Of a DNA stretch of 64,000 nucleotides, positions 7,037 through 14,866 are shown piece by piece. The stretch comes from Euzebya pacifica (GTDB lineage Bacteria > Actinomycetota > Nitriliruptoria > Euzebyales > Euzebyaceae): the NCBI RefSeq assembly GCF_003344865.1, contig NZ_CP031165.1:806001-870000 (forward strand). Reading direction: 5' to 3'. The first letter of the stretch is position 1, and every line of letters begins with the position of its first letter. The translations under genes were made by a program, and so were the position numbers. The notes below the pieces were generated by a model. The model saw nothing but the letters and a program-made list of their open reading frames with translations. It was not told where the DNA came from and did no database searches.

Positions 7037-9135
7037 GCGGTCTCCTCGGGCACCGTTGCCGGGTCGGCCAGGATCACGCGGACGTCCTCGATGGACTCCG
7101 ACCCGGTGAGGAACACGACCTCGTCGCCGGCATGCAGGCGGGTCGTGCCCGACGGGGTCAACGACTCGCCGCCGCGTCGGATACCAGTGACCAGGGTTCG
7201 TTCGGGCCACTCGATGTGCTGGATCTGGCGACCGTCGGCCAACGAGGCGGGCGCAACGACGACCTCGGCGAACCGGGTGTCGGCCAGCTCCCGCAGCCGT
7301 GAACGGTCCTTTCGTTGCTGCACACCCATGCTGCGGGTGATCGCCCGCTGGTAGGCCTGCACGAGGTCGCTGCGGCGGATCAGGCCGACCAGCTTCCCCC
7401 GGTCGTCGGCGGCGACCACGGGGATGCGGCCGACGTTGAGCGCAGCCATGCGGCGCACGGCGCGGAAGACCGGGTCGTCCGGTGTCACGGTGGACACGGT
7501 CGTGGTCGCGATGTCGCCGACCGTCAGGTCACCGGGGTCGGCGTCGCCCAGCCGGGCATCGACGTCGGAGCGGGTAACGATCCCCGCCAGCCGACCGTGG
7601 GCATCCACGACCGGGTAGCCGTGGTGGCCGGTCGCGACGAAGCGCTCGGCGAGCTCCACCACCGGCAGGTCGGCGGTGACGGTGTCGGGATCAGTGGTCA
7701 TGACCTCGCCCACGGAGACGGTCTGCATGACGTCGATGTCGTCGGGTTCGGCGTAGACCACGCCGTCGCGCCGCAGCTGGCGCGTGTAGACCGACCCCTC
7801 CCACAGGCGGTCGGCAAGGAAGGTCGCCAGGCCGGTGGCCAGCATCAGGGGCAGGACGAGCCCGTAGTCGCTGGTCAGCTCGAACACGATCAGGATGCCG
7901 GTCAGCGGGGCCTTGCCCGATGCGCCGAACGCGGCGGCCATGCCGACCAGGGCGTAGGCGCCGGGCTCGATGCCGGTGCCGGGCAGCACGACGGTGGCGA
8001 CGTGGCCCAGCGCACCACCGAGGCTCGCCCCGATGAAGAGGGTGGGTGCGAGCTCGCCCACGGGGTGGCCGCTGGCGATGGAGCTGTTGGCGGCGAGGAT
8101 CTTGCCGACCATCAGCACCAGCAGGAATCCGGCGGCTGCCAGGCCGGTCCCCGGACCGCCCTCGATGAAGGAGCGGACGGGGTCGGTCCCGACCGCCGGG
8201 GACAGCAGCGGCAGCGGGGGGTTGTCGTGCCCGGTCCCGAGGACCTCCGGCAGCCCGAGCGCGAGCACGCCGACCATCAGCCCGCCGATCGCCGGCTGGA
8301 TCCAGTCGGGCAGCGGGCTGCTGGTGAACCGGCGCTTCATCGCCTCCTCCGTGGCCATCGAGGTCCGGGCCACCAGGACGGCGAGGACGCCGAGCGCGGC
8401 GTAGAGCAGCAGCTCGCGGGGGTCCTCCAGGACGTAGTCGCGCTCGACGGCGTAGATCAGCTCGCCGCCGAGCAGCTGACGGCTGATCACCGACGACAGC
8501 ACGGCGGCGATGACGACGACCTGCAACGAGCGCACCTTGAACCCGCCGATGATCACCTCCATCGCGAAGAGCATCCCGCCGATCGGCGCGTTGAAGGACG
8601 CGGCGATGCCGCTGGCTGCGCCGGCCGCGATGAGGGACCGGCTGCGTTCCTCGTCCAGGGCCAGCCACCGTCCACACGTCGACCCGACCATCGAGCCGAG
8701 CAGCACCATGGGGCCCTCGCGGCCGCCCGCAGCGCCGGTGCCGATCGACACCACCGTGCCGACCCCCTTGACAAGCGTGCGCAGCACGGGGATGTGGCCG
8801 GCATGGATGGCGATGGCCCGCATGGTGGCCGTGACACCGGAGTCGTGGCTCTGCGATCCGCTGAGGACCCTGAGCCCACCGACGACGAACCCACCGAGGA
8901 CCGGGACGGCGATCACCTGCCAGCGGACGGGGCTCGGCCCCCAGACGAACCCCTTGACCAGCACGATGAGGGTGACCAGCAGCACGGCGAGGAGTCCGGT
9001 GCCGATACCGACGGACGCGGCGATCGCGAGCATGGCGCCGTCGTTGCGGCTGCGGTCGAGGATGGAAGAGCGCAGCGCAGCGCGACCGGTCCGCGTCAGC
9101 GGGTTCCAGTCGCGCATCGTCGTGGCGGCGCGCAT
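7033..9135 (-). CDS. CLC-family chloride channel/antiporter with CBS pair and RCK_C domain
   Basis: 700 residues from ATG at 9135 (a GTG 63 bases upstream is possible). The first about 430 residues are the CLC membrane domain: GGREGPM carries the gating glutamate, GSGKAPLTGILIVFE follows, and the anion-filter serine is in DSGVT rather than the classical GSGIP. Two CBS domains follow (EVMTTDPDTV to SDVDARL, then GDIATTTVSTV to RRSDLVQAY), which bind adenine nucleotides, and the last about 85 residues resemble the TrkA/RCK C-terminal ligand-binding domain (GTTRLHAGDEVVFL). The chain thus combines transport with two kinds of cytosolic sensor. It overlaps selB by four bases and probably shares its mRNA, an odd pairing that may be fortuitous. 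Confidence 0.93.
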   Translation of the reverse strand: MRAATTMRDWNPLTRTGRAALRSSILDRSRNDGAMLAIAASVGIGTGLLAVLLVTLIVLVKGFVWGPSPVRWQVIAVPVLGGFVVGGLRVLSGSQSHDSGVTATMRAIAIHAGHIPVLRTLVKGVGTVVSIGTGAAGGREGPMVLLGSMVGSTCGRWLALDEERSRSLIAAGAASGIAASFNAPIGGMLFAMEVIIGGFKVRSLQVVVIAAVLSSVISRQLLGGELIYAVERDYVLEDPRELLLYAALGVLAVLVARTSMATEEAMKRRFTSSPLPDWIQPAIGGLMVGVLALGLPEVLGTGHDNPPLPLLSPAVGTDPVRSFIEGGPGTGLAAAGFLLVLMVGKILAANSSIASGHPVGELAPTLFIGASLGGALGHVATVVLPGTGIEPGAYALVGMAAAFGASGKAPLTGILIVFELTSDYGLVLPLMLATGLATFLADRLWEGSVYTRQLRRDGVVYAEPDDIDVMQTVSVGEVMTTDPDTVTADLPVVELAERFVATGHHGYPVVDAHGRLAGIVTRSDVDARLGDADPGDLTVGDIATTTVSTVTPDDPVFRAVRRMAALNVGRIPVVAADDRGKLVGLIRRSDLVQAYQRAITRSMGVQQRKDRSRLRELADTRFAEVVVAPASLADGRQIQHIEWPERTLVTGIRRGGESLTPSGTTRLHAGDEVVFLTGSESIEDVRVILADPATVPEETA

Positions 9136-9329
9136 CAGCAGCTGTCCAGGGCTCGTCCGGGGGGTGGGGCTAGTTGCAGAAGGTAGGGCGAATACCACCC
9201 GTTGTGGTCATGCGCGGTGGGTGGTGGACCTGTCAACGTACTCGTTGGACAATCACGGCCGGGAGCCGCGAGAGACGCGGTCCATCGCCCCGAACGGGCA
9301 CGGTCGAGCTGCCACTGGAGGCGATCGTG

Positions 9330-10268
9330 ATGACGGAGTCCACTGCCCGTCTGCTCCTCGTCGCGGTCGATGCCGACGCACAGCGCCGGTTCCACGAGCT
9401 CCACGCCGACGCCGATCGGCTGACGTGGGAGATCGCAGTCGCCGACGACATCGATGCGGCCAGCCGGCACCTCGGCACCGCGCCCGTCGACGCGGTCGTT
9501 CTGCCGGCGGTGATCGCCGACGCGATGTGCTTGGCACGGATCAGGCGTGCGGGCAGCGATGCGGCGGTCGTCGTGCTGCGCGAGGACGTCGCCGACGACG
9601 TGCCCCTCGAGCCGCAGGACGTCGGGATCCAGAGCACCCTCGACCTGTGGACGCTGGACTCCCGCACGCTGGCGCTGACCGTCCAGCTGGCCATCGAACG
9701 TCACCGCCTGGCGCTGGAACAGGCGCGGACGCGTCGACAGGCCGAGCAGCTGGCCGCGGTGGCCTCGTCGCAGGACCCCCTGACGGGGCTGCCCGTGGGC
9801 GAACCGCTGCTGCAGGCCGCCGACCGGGTGCTGGCCGACGCGATCAGGTTCGGCCGACCGCTGACCATGGGGCTGCTGGAGGTCCACGGACTCGACGGGC
9901 TGCGGGCAACGCACGGCGACGGGGTCGGGGACGGCGTGATGATCCACGTGACCGGTCTGCTCGTCGCCTGCCTGCGCACCAGCGACCTGTTGGGTCGCCT
10001 CGCCGGTGACCAGCTGCTGGTCGCCATGCCCGGGACCGACGCCGCGTCGGCGATGCATGCGGCGCGACGGATCCAGGACGCGCTGCACGAGCAGCCCTGC
10101 GCGGTGGGTGAGGCTCCGCGGACGCTCGAGGTCACCATCGGACTGGCCGCGCTGGCGGGCCTGATGGCCGTCGACGAGCTGGTCTTCCGCGCCGACTCCG
10201 CGCTGATGGCAGCCCGGGTCAAGGGGCCGTCGGGCCTGCACCTGATGCCCGAGCCCGCGGTCCATTGA
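9330..10268 (+). CDS. Degenerate GGDEF-domain signalling protein
   Basis: 312 residues. N-terminal about 120 residues look like a response-regulator receiver (LLLVAVDADAQRRF, then PVDAVVLPAVIADAM, VVVLREDVADD), but the acidic pocket and phosphoacceptor Asp are absent. A helical linker (ERHRLALEQARTRRQAEQLAA) leads into a GGDEF domain starting with the typical DPLTGLP. The catalytic signature is AGDQL (residues 225-229) instead of GGDEF/GGEEF, so cyclic di-GMP synthesis is unlikely; it may be a binding or scaffold protein. TGGAGG at 9316-9321 serves as ribosome site for ATG 9330 (or GTG 9327). It is divergent from clcA across about 190 bases without other recognisable features, and convergent with selA. 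Confidence 0.8.
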   Translation: MTESTARLLLVAVDADAQRRFHELHADADRLTWEIAVADDIDAASRHLGTAPVDAVVLPAVIADAMCLARIRRAGSDAAVVVLREDVADDVPLEPQDVGIQSTLDLWTLDSRTLALTVQLAIERHRLALEQARTRRQAEQLAAVASSQDPLTGLPVGEPLLQAADRVLADAIRFGRPLTMGLLEVHGLDGLRATHGDGVGDGVMIHVTGLLVACLRTSDLLGRLAGDQLLVAMPGTDAASAMHAARRIQDALHEQPCAVGEAPRTLEVTIGLAALAGLMAVDELVFRADSALMAARVKGPSGLHLMPEPAVH

Positions 10269-10291
10269 CAACGTCGCAGGACTGACCGCGC

Positions 10292-11665
10292 TCACCGGTC
10301 AGGACCACCGGTCGGGTCGCCCGTGGCCGTCGGCAGGGTCGCGCGGAGGGCGTCGACCACCAGAGGGTCGTCCTCGGGCGCGACGGTGCGCAGGTCCACC
10401 AGCACCGCCTCGTCGGCGACCCGCACGATCACGGGCGGGTCGGTGTGGCGAAGCGCCTCGGCGACCCGGAGCGGGTGGTCGAGGTCCAGGCGCAGCACGG
10501 GGCCGGTGACGCCGACACCGGGGGCCGAGCCACCGCCCACCATCGTCGTCGCCTCCACGACGGTCCCCCCGACCCGGCCGCGGAGGGCGTCCACACGGGC
10601 ACGGAGGTCGTCCTCGTCGAGGGCGAGCAGCGCATCGACCGTGCCGCCTGCGCCCCGCCGATGCGCGTCGAGGGTCGCCACGAGCGCGGCCAGCCGGAGC
10701 TTGTCCAGGCGCAGCGCCCGGGCCAGCGGATGACGTCGACAGCGTTCGACGAGGTCGGCGCGACCCACGACAAGGCCCGCCTGGGGTCCGCCGAGCAGCT
10801 TGTCGCCGCTGGCCAGGACCAGGTCGGCGCCCTCGTCGATGGCGGCGCGCATGGAGGGTTCGTCGGCCAGCGCCGGATGCTCGACGGGCGCGAGCAGGCC
10901 CGAGCCGGCGTCGTGCACCAGCGGCACACCGCGGTCCCGGGCCACGTCGGCGACATCGGCCAGCCGCGGTTGGGTGACGAAGCCGTCCTGGGTGAAGTTG
11001 GAGGGGTGGACGGTCAGCAACACGGCCACGTCGTCACCCTGCCGGTAGTCCGCGGCGCGGGTGCGGTTGGTGGTGCCGACCTCGAGGAGGCGCGCGCCCG
11101 AGGAGGCCATGACGTCGGGCAGGCGGAACGACCCGCCGATCTCCACGAGGTGCCCCCGGCTGACCACGACCTCGGCGCCGGCGGCCAGGGCGGCCAGGAC
11201 CAGGACGAGCGCCGCCGCGCAGTTGTTGACGACAAGGGCGTCCTCCGCACCGGTCAGCTCGGCCAACAGGCCATCGACGTGGGTACCGCGGGAGCCGCGC
11301 CGGCCCGTGTCGAGGTCGTACTCCAGGTCGCAGTACCCGGCGGCGTCGGTCATCGCCTGCACCGCGGCCGCGGACAGGGGGGCGCGGCCGAGGTTGGTGT
11401 GCACGACCACCCCGGCGGCGTTGAGGACCCGACGTGGTCCCGGCCGGGGTGCGGTGTCCAGGGCATCGGTTGCACGACAGATGATCGCCTTCGCGTCGTC
11501 GGCCGGACGCCCCTCGGCGATCCGGGCCCGGCTGCGGTCCATCTCGGCGCGCAGCCGCTCGACCACGGGTGTGCGGCCGTGCCGCTCGATCAGCGCCGCC
11601 GAAGCGGTCAGCAGGTCGTCCATCCGTGGCAGGTCGGCGTAGGGGTTGGCTGACGCGTGGGCCAT
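10292..11665 (-). CDS. selA: L-seryl-tRNA(Sec) selenium transferase SelA
   Basis: 457 residues, close to E. coli SelA (463). PLP-dependent fold-type I enzyme that converts Ser-tRNA(Sec) to Sec-tRNA(Sec) using selenophosphate. Seen: AGVVVHTNLGRAPLS near residue 90, the V-V-N-N-C-A-A-A-L segment, and the PLP lysine K289 in LASGDKLLGGPQAG. Start ATG at 11665 (MAHASANPYADLPRMDDLL) matches the SelA N-terminal helix region; the longer open frame upstream is not family-like and crosses a large palindrome. selA is 3 kb from selB on the same strand but separated by the GGDEF gene on the other strand, so they are not one operon. No selD or selC (tRNA-Sec) gene was found in the window. Confidence 0.97.
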   Translation of the reverse strand: MAHASANPYADLPRMDDLLTASAALIERHGRTPVVERLRAEMDRSRARIAEGRPADDAKAIICRATDALDTAPRPGPRRVLNAAGVVVHTNLGRAPLSAAAVQAMTDAAGYCDLEYDLDTGRRGSRGTHVDGLLAELTGAEDALVVNNCAAALVLVLAALAAGAEVVVSRGHLVEIGGSFRLPDVMASSGARLLEVGTTNRTRAADYRQGDDVAVLLTVHPSNFTQDGFVTQPRLADVADVARDRGVPLVHDAGSGLLAPVEHPALADEPSMRAAIDEGADLVLASGDKLLGGPQAGLVVGRADLVERCRRHPLARALRLDKLRLAALVATLDAHRRGAGGTVDALLALDEDDLRARVDALRGRVGGTVVEATTMVGGGSAPGVGVTGPVLRLDLDHPLRVAEALRHTDPPVIVRVADEAVLVDLRTVAPEDDPLVVDALRATLPTATGDPTGGPDR

Positions 11666-11690
11666 GGCGCCGGCCAGCCTCGCACACCTG

Positions 11691-11758
11691 CCCCGTCCGG
11701 CACGATCGGGGCCTCCCTCGCCCATGCCCGACGCAGGCCCCGATCGCGCCCGACGGGG
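11691..11758. repeat. Large interrupted palindrome upstream of selA
   Basis: A perfect 12-bp inverted repeat (CGATCGGGGCCT at 11703-11714 with AGGCCCCGATCG at 11735-11746) is nested inside a 7-bp outer pair (CCCCGTC 11691-11697 with GACGGGG 11752-11758). It sits in the divergent spacer between selA (starts 26 bases away) and the hypothetical gene at 11834. On the selA side the whole structure would be in the 5' leader, so it could act as an operator for a dimeric regulator or as an RNA hairpin affecting selA expression. Confidence 0.8.
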
Positions 11759-11821
11759 GAGGGGGAACGCGACCGAACGCAGCGATTCGTGGGTGGTCCG
11801 TCGTCGCCGGAGCGCGCCTGC

Positions 11822-11827
11822 GACACT
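11822..11827 (+). promoter_or_regulatory. -10-like hexamer of a leaderless start
   Basis: GACACT ends 6 bases before the GTG start at 11834; no Shine-Dalgarno sequence. Confidence 0.35.
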
Positions 11828-11833
11828 GGCCGG

Positions 11834-12535
11834 GTGACGGAGCGGACGTGGGTGCTGGTCGCCGAACGGGGGCTCGAGGACGGCGGGACCGATCTCGTGT
11901 TCCGCGCGCTGCCGGGGCGCAGGCCCCGTGTGCGCTACCACGTGGGGGAGGAGGGGCCGGTCGCATCGATCGTCGAGGGATCACTCGAGGATGCCGTCGA
12001 CGGGGTCCCGCAGGCCGAACGGCCGCTGTCGGCCGAACCCGGCGGCGACGTGGTCGTCGTCGAGGGGGCTGGTCCCCGCACCGACGCCGAGCTGCCCACC
12101 AAGCCGGGCAGCGACGCGCTGGAGCGGCTGCAGCGCGGTCGGGACGCGGTGTGGGACCGCACGACCGTCGATCCACAGGTCCGCGGCCTGCTCGACGCCA
12201 CCTTGTCCGACGGCGACGGGGTGATCGTGCCGTGCATCGGGCGGCACGTCCGCCGGATCGTGGTCACCGACGACAACCGTCTGCTGGTCCTCACCGAGCT
12301 GGCCGACCAGCCCCGCGGCCAGCAGGTCCGTGGCGATGACCTCATCACGGTCGGTGAGGCGCTGTGGCTGACCCCCCGCGAGACCACCGACTCGCGCATC
12401 ACCGTCTATCCCGAGGCCTCGGTCCGCGCCGCCTACGAGGACGGCCGCTGGATGGTGCGGGCGGACCACCCCGAGCAACGCATCACCCTCGCGCTCGCGC
12501 TGGACTTCCCCGCCGAACGGTTCCGCGACGCCTGA
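11834..12535 (+). CDS. Hypothetical protein (233 aa)
   Basis: I do not recognise a family. The protein is soluble-looking, acidic, with no signal peptide or membrane segment. It has an N-terminal part rich in Glu/Val (TERTWVLVAERGLEDGG, RVRYHVGEEGP), a middle containing one cysteine (VIVPCIGRHVRRIVV) and a C-terminal half with alternating hydrophobic strands (ITVYPEASVRAAYEDGRWMV). Codon use is like the neighbours and the frame shows strong third-position GC bias. GTG 11834 is chosen because it follows a -10-like GACACT and begins the regular coding pattern. It is divergent from selA and shares the palindromic spacer with it; there is no evidence that it has a selenium role. Confidence 0.7.
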   Translation: MTERTWVLVAERGLEDGGTDLVFRALPGRRPRVRYHVGEEGPVASIVEGSLEDAVDGVPQAERPLSAEPGGDVVVVEGAGPRTDAELPTKPGSDALERLQRGRDAVWDRTTVDPQVRGLLDATLSDGDGVIVPCIGRHVRRIVVTDDNRLLVLTELADQPRGQQVRGDDLITVGEALWLTPRETTDSRITVYPEASVRAAYEDGRWMVRADHPEQRITLALALDFPAERFRDA

Positions 12536-12594
12536 ACGAATTCGTCGGATCAAACAACATTCGTGCAGGAGTGTCAGCGGTCGGCGTCGAAATG

Positions 12595-12628
12595 GCATGG
12601 CAGAGCCGACGACCAGGAGTTGCCATGC
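12595..12628 (+). promoter_or_regulatory. Inverted repeat enclosing the sulfatase ribosome site and covering its ATG
   Basis: GCATGGCA (12595-12602) pairs perfectly with TGCCATGC (12621-12628). The right arm contains the sulfatase start codon (ATG 12625-12627), and the 18-base loop holds the Shine-Dalgarno CAGGAG (12614-12619). If transcribed, this hairpin would bury the start codon, or it may be an operator in DNA form. Confidence 0.5.
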
Positions 12629-14304
12629 ACCCGCGCGTTCCTGCGCCAACCACCCCGCGAACCGACAGCCACGGGGTCACCCGACGTCGCGTCCTGACCG
12701 CCGCAGCCGGTGTTGCCGGCGCCGCCGCGGTCGGGGGCCTGCCGATCCCCGGCGTGTCCACCGCACGGCCCGCGAACGCGGCAGCCCGGCCGACCGGCGA
12801 CCGGCCGAACATCGTCGTTGTCCTGGCCGACGACACCGGCTGGGGGGCGTTCGGCGCCTACGGCCAGCAGCACGTGGTGTCGCCCAACCTCGACGAGATG
12901 GCCCACGACGGCATCGCGTTCACCGACACCTACGCCGGCGCCCCGATCTGTGCGCCGTCGCGCTGCTCGCTGCTGACCGGCATGCACACCGGGCATGCCC
13001 GCGTCCGCGACAACAACTTCACCGTGACCGGCGACGAGCCCACCCTCCTGCCCGAGGACACGACCTTCGCGCAGGTCCTGAAGCGGGCGGGGTACGCCAC
13101 CGGGGCGTTCGGCAAGTGGGGCTTCGGTCCCGACGACTGCTACGTCCCCATCGGGGCAGGGGTGGCCCCGGGCATCGCGGCACCTTCCGAAGGAGGTGGC
13201 GGCCCCGTCGGTGACCTCGAGCAGAACGTCGGCCACGACAGCCACCCCCTGCAGAAGGGCTTCGACGAGTTCTACGGACTGGTCCGGCACCACCACGCGA
13301 CCGAGGGGTACTGGCCCAGCTACCTCTGGGACGGCAACCAGCGCGTGATCATCGAGGAGAACGAGGGGGGCGAGGTCGAGGAGGTCTACGCGCCCACGGC
13401 CTACGTCGAGCGCACGCTGGACTTCATCGAGCGCAACGCCGACCAGCCGTTCGTCGCCTACGTCGGCCTGCAGAACGCCCACTGGCCCAACCACGTGCCG
13501 TCCACCGAGCCCTACACCGACCGGGTCGGCTGGACCGAGGAGATGAAGCGCTACGCCGCCCAGATCACCCTCATCGACACCTACACCGGGATGATCCGCG
13601 ACAAGCTGGTCGAGCTGGGACTGGACGACAACACCATCGTCTTCGTGTCCTCCGACAACGGCCCGACGGAGGAGCGGGCGGCTGTCGGCGGGGGCGACGA
13701 GGCCCGGCACACCACGCCGTCGGTGGACTCCGCAATCGCCGACATCGCCTGGGACATGACCGGCGGCCTGCGGTCCAAGAAGCACTCGATGTACGACGGC
13801 GGCCTGCGGGTGCCCATGATCGTGTGGGGGCCCGGACTGGTACGCACCGACGGCGCGACGGTGGGCGCAACACCCTGGCAGTTCGCCGACCTCCTGCCCA
13901 CGCTGGCTGACTTCGCCGGGGCCGACATCCCGCCCGACATCGACGGCGCGAGCGTCAGGGCCTGGATCACCGGGGAGTCCGACGGTGAGATGCGGCCGCT
14001 GTACTTCGAGCGCCCGCCCTACGCCGGCCTCAACGTGGACGGCAAGCAGAACGCAAGCAACACCTACGTCCAGGTCGTCCGCGAGGGCAAGTGGAAGTGC
14101 CTGCGGCACGCGCTCGGCCACACCGACCCCAACGCGCCCGACGAGCGGTGGGAGGTCGAGCTGTTCGACATGCACGCCGACCGTGGGGAGACGGTCAACC
14201 TCGCACTGCTCAACCGCGACGTCGTGGGCCGGATGGTCACCACGATGAAGGCCAGCCACGCCCCCCAACCCTTCGCGCGCGAGCCGTGGCCGCCGGCGCA
14301 GTGA
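12625..14304 (+). CDS. Tat-exported type I sulfatase
   Basis: 559 residues, alkaline-phosphatase fold. A twin-arginine signal (TRRRVLTAAAGVAGAAAVGG, residues 19-38) sends the folded enzyme out of the cell. Metal ligands are in NIVVVLADDTGWG (residues 62-74); the sulfatase signature CAPSR puts the formylglycine-precursor cysteine at residue 109 (PICAPSRCSLLTG). Later motifs include GKWGFG, SSDNGPTEE and a GLRVPMIVWGPG segment. Such enzymes hydrolyse sulfate esters, often of algal polysaccharides in marine bacteria; the substrate cannot be told. The Cys form needs a formylglycine-generating enzyme, and one is encoded 3.8 kb downstream. ATG chosen from CAGGAG spaced 5 bases upstream. The stop abuts the marR stop. 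Confidence 0.94.
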   Translation: MHPRVPAPTTPRTDSHGVTRRRVLTAAAGVAGAAAVGGLPIPGVSTARPANAAARPTGDRPNIVVVLADDTGWGAFGAYGQQHVVSPNLDEMAHDGIAFTDTYAGAPICAPSRCSLLTGMHTGHARVRDNNFTVTGDEPTLLPEDTTFAQVLKRAGYATGAFGKWGFGPDDCYVPIGAGVAPGIAAPSEGGGGPVGDLEQNVGHDSHPLQKGFDEFYGLVRHHHATEGYWPSYLWDGNQRVIIEENEGGEVEEVYAPTAYVERTLDFIERNADQPFVAYVGLQNAHWPNHVPSTEPYTDRVGWTEEMKRYAAQITLIDTYTGMIRDKLVELGLDDNTIVFVSSDNGPTEERAAVGGGDEARHTTPSVDSAIADIAWDMTGGLRSKKHSMYDGGLRVPMIVWGPGLVRTDGATVGATPWQFADLLPTLADFAGADIPPDIDGASVRAWITGESDGEMRPLYFERPPYAGLNVDGKQNASNTYVQVVREGKWKCLRHALGHTDPNAPDERWEVELFDMHADRGETVNLALLNRDVVGRMVTTMKASHAPQPFAREPWPPAQ

Positions 14305-14805
14305 TCACGCGGAGCCGGCGCGGTCCGGGAGGCCCTCGGCCGCCGCGACCCTCAGCAGCAGCCGTCGGAGGGTGCGCGCGTCCTCCTCGCCGAGGATCGC
14401 GGCGATCCGATCGTCGATTGCACGCATCGAGGCGTAGGCGTGTGGAGCGGACTCTCGACCGACGGGGCCCCAACGTATGAGCTTCGCGCGGCCGTCCCTG
14501 GGGTCGGGCACCCGTTCGAGGTACCCCTCCTCCTCGAGCTCGGTGACCATCTGGCCACACGATTGCTTTGTGACCCGGCAGCGTTCGGCGAGGGCCGTCA
14601 GGTGCACCCCGTCCGGAGGAATCATCCCCAGCAGGCGGCTCTTCGCCAGCGACTGCGGATAGCCCGCGGCCTCGAGACCGGCGAGGAACCGGTCGGTCAC
14701 GTTGGTGAAGAACAGCTCTGCCAGGGCCAACGTCGGTGGCTCGTCCCCCCCGTCGTAGGTGCCGGTGAGCACCGGGTTCGGCTCATCAGAGGGGGTTGAC
14801 GACAT
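14305..14805 (-). CDS. MarR-family transcriptional regulator
   Basis: 166 residues with a winged-helix core: VHLTALAERCRVTKQSCGQMVTELEEEGYLERVPDPRDGRAKLIRWGP spans helices 3-4 and the wing, with the D-P-R-D-x-R-x-K wing motif diagnostic of MarR. N- and C-terminal helices form the dimer interface. It is divergently transcribed from the glycosyltransferase gene, and a perfect palindrome lies in the 60-base spacer, so it most likely represses both genes and is released by a small molecule. The effector is unknown; two cysteines (in RCRVTKQSCG) next to the recognition helix would allow redox sensing but this is speculative. Confidence 0.93.
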   Translation of the reverse strand: MSSTPSDEPNPVLTGTYDGGDEPPTLALAELFFTNVTDRFLAGLEAAGYPQSLAKSRLLGMIPPDGVHLTALAERCRVTKQSCGQMVTELEEEGYLERVPDPRDGRAKLIRWGPVGRESAPHAYASMRAIDDRIAAILGEEDARTLRRLLLRVAAAEGLPDRAGSA

Positions 14806-14815
14806 GTCGTCAGTA

Positions 14816-14838
14816 TGCCTTACTAAAACCGTAAGGCA
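14816..14838. promoter_or_regulatory. MarR operator palindrome
   Basis: TGCCTTAC (14816-14823) and GTAAGGCA (14831-14838) form a perfect 8-bp inverted repeat with a 7-base AT-rich spacer, centre-to-centre 15 bases, between the divergent marR and glycosyltransferase genes. Size and position are those of a MarR dimer operator; it ends 28 bases before the glycosyltransferase start and begins 11 bases before the marR start. Confidence 0.8.
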
Positions 14839-14866
14839 GCCTGACTACCTTCCGAGGGGGCCCACC

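Noticed and set aside
5142-11833. tRNA-Sec (selC) gene near selA/selB
   Set aside because: Spacers were read on both strands for an acceptor stem, long variable arm and T-loop; none matched. The palindrome at 11691 lacks tRNA arms.
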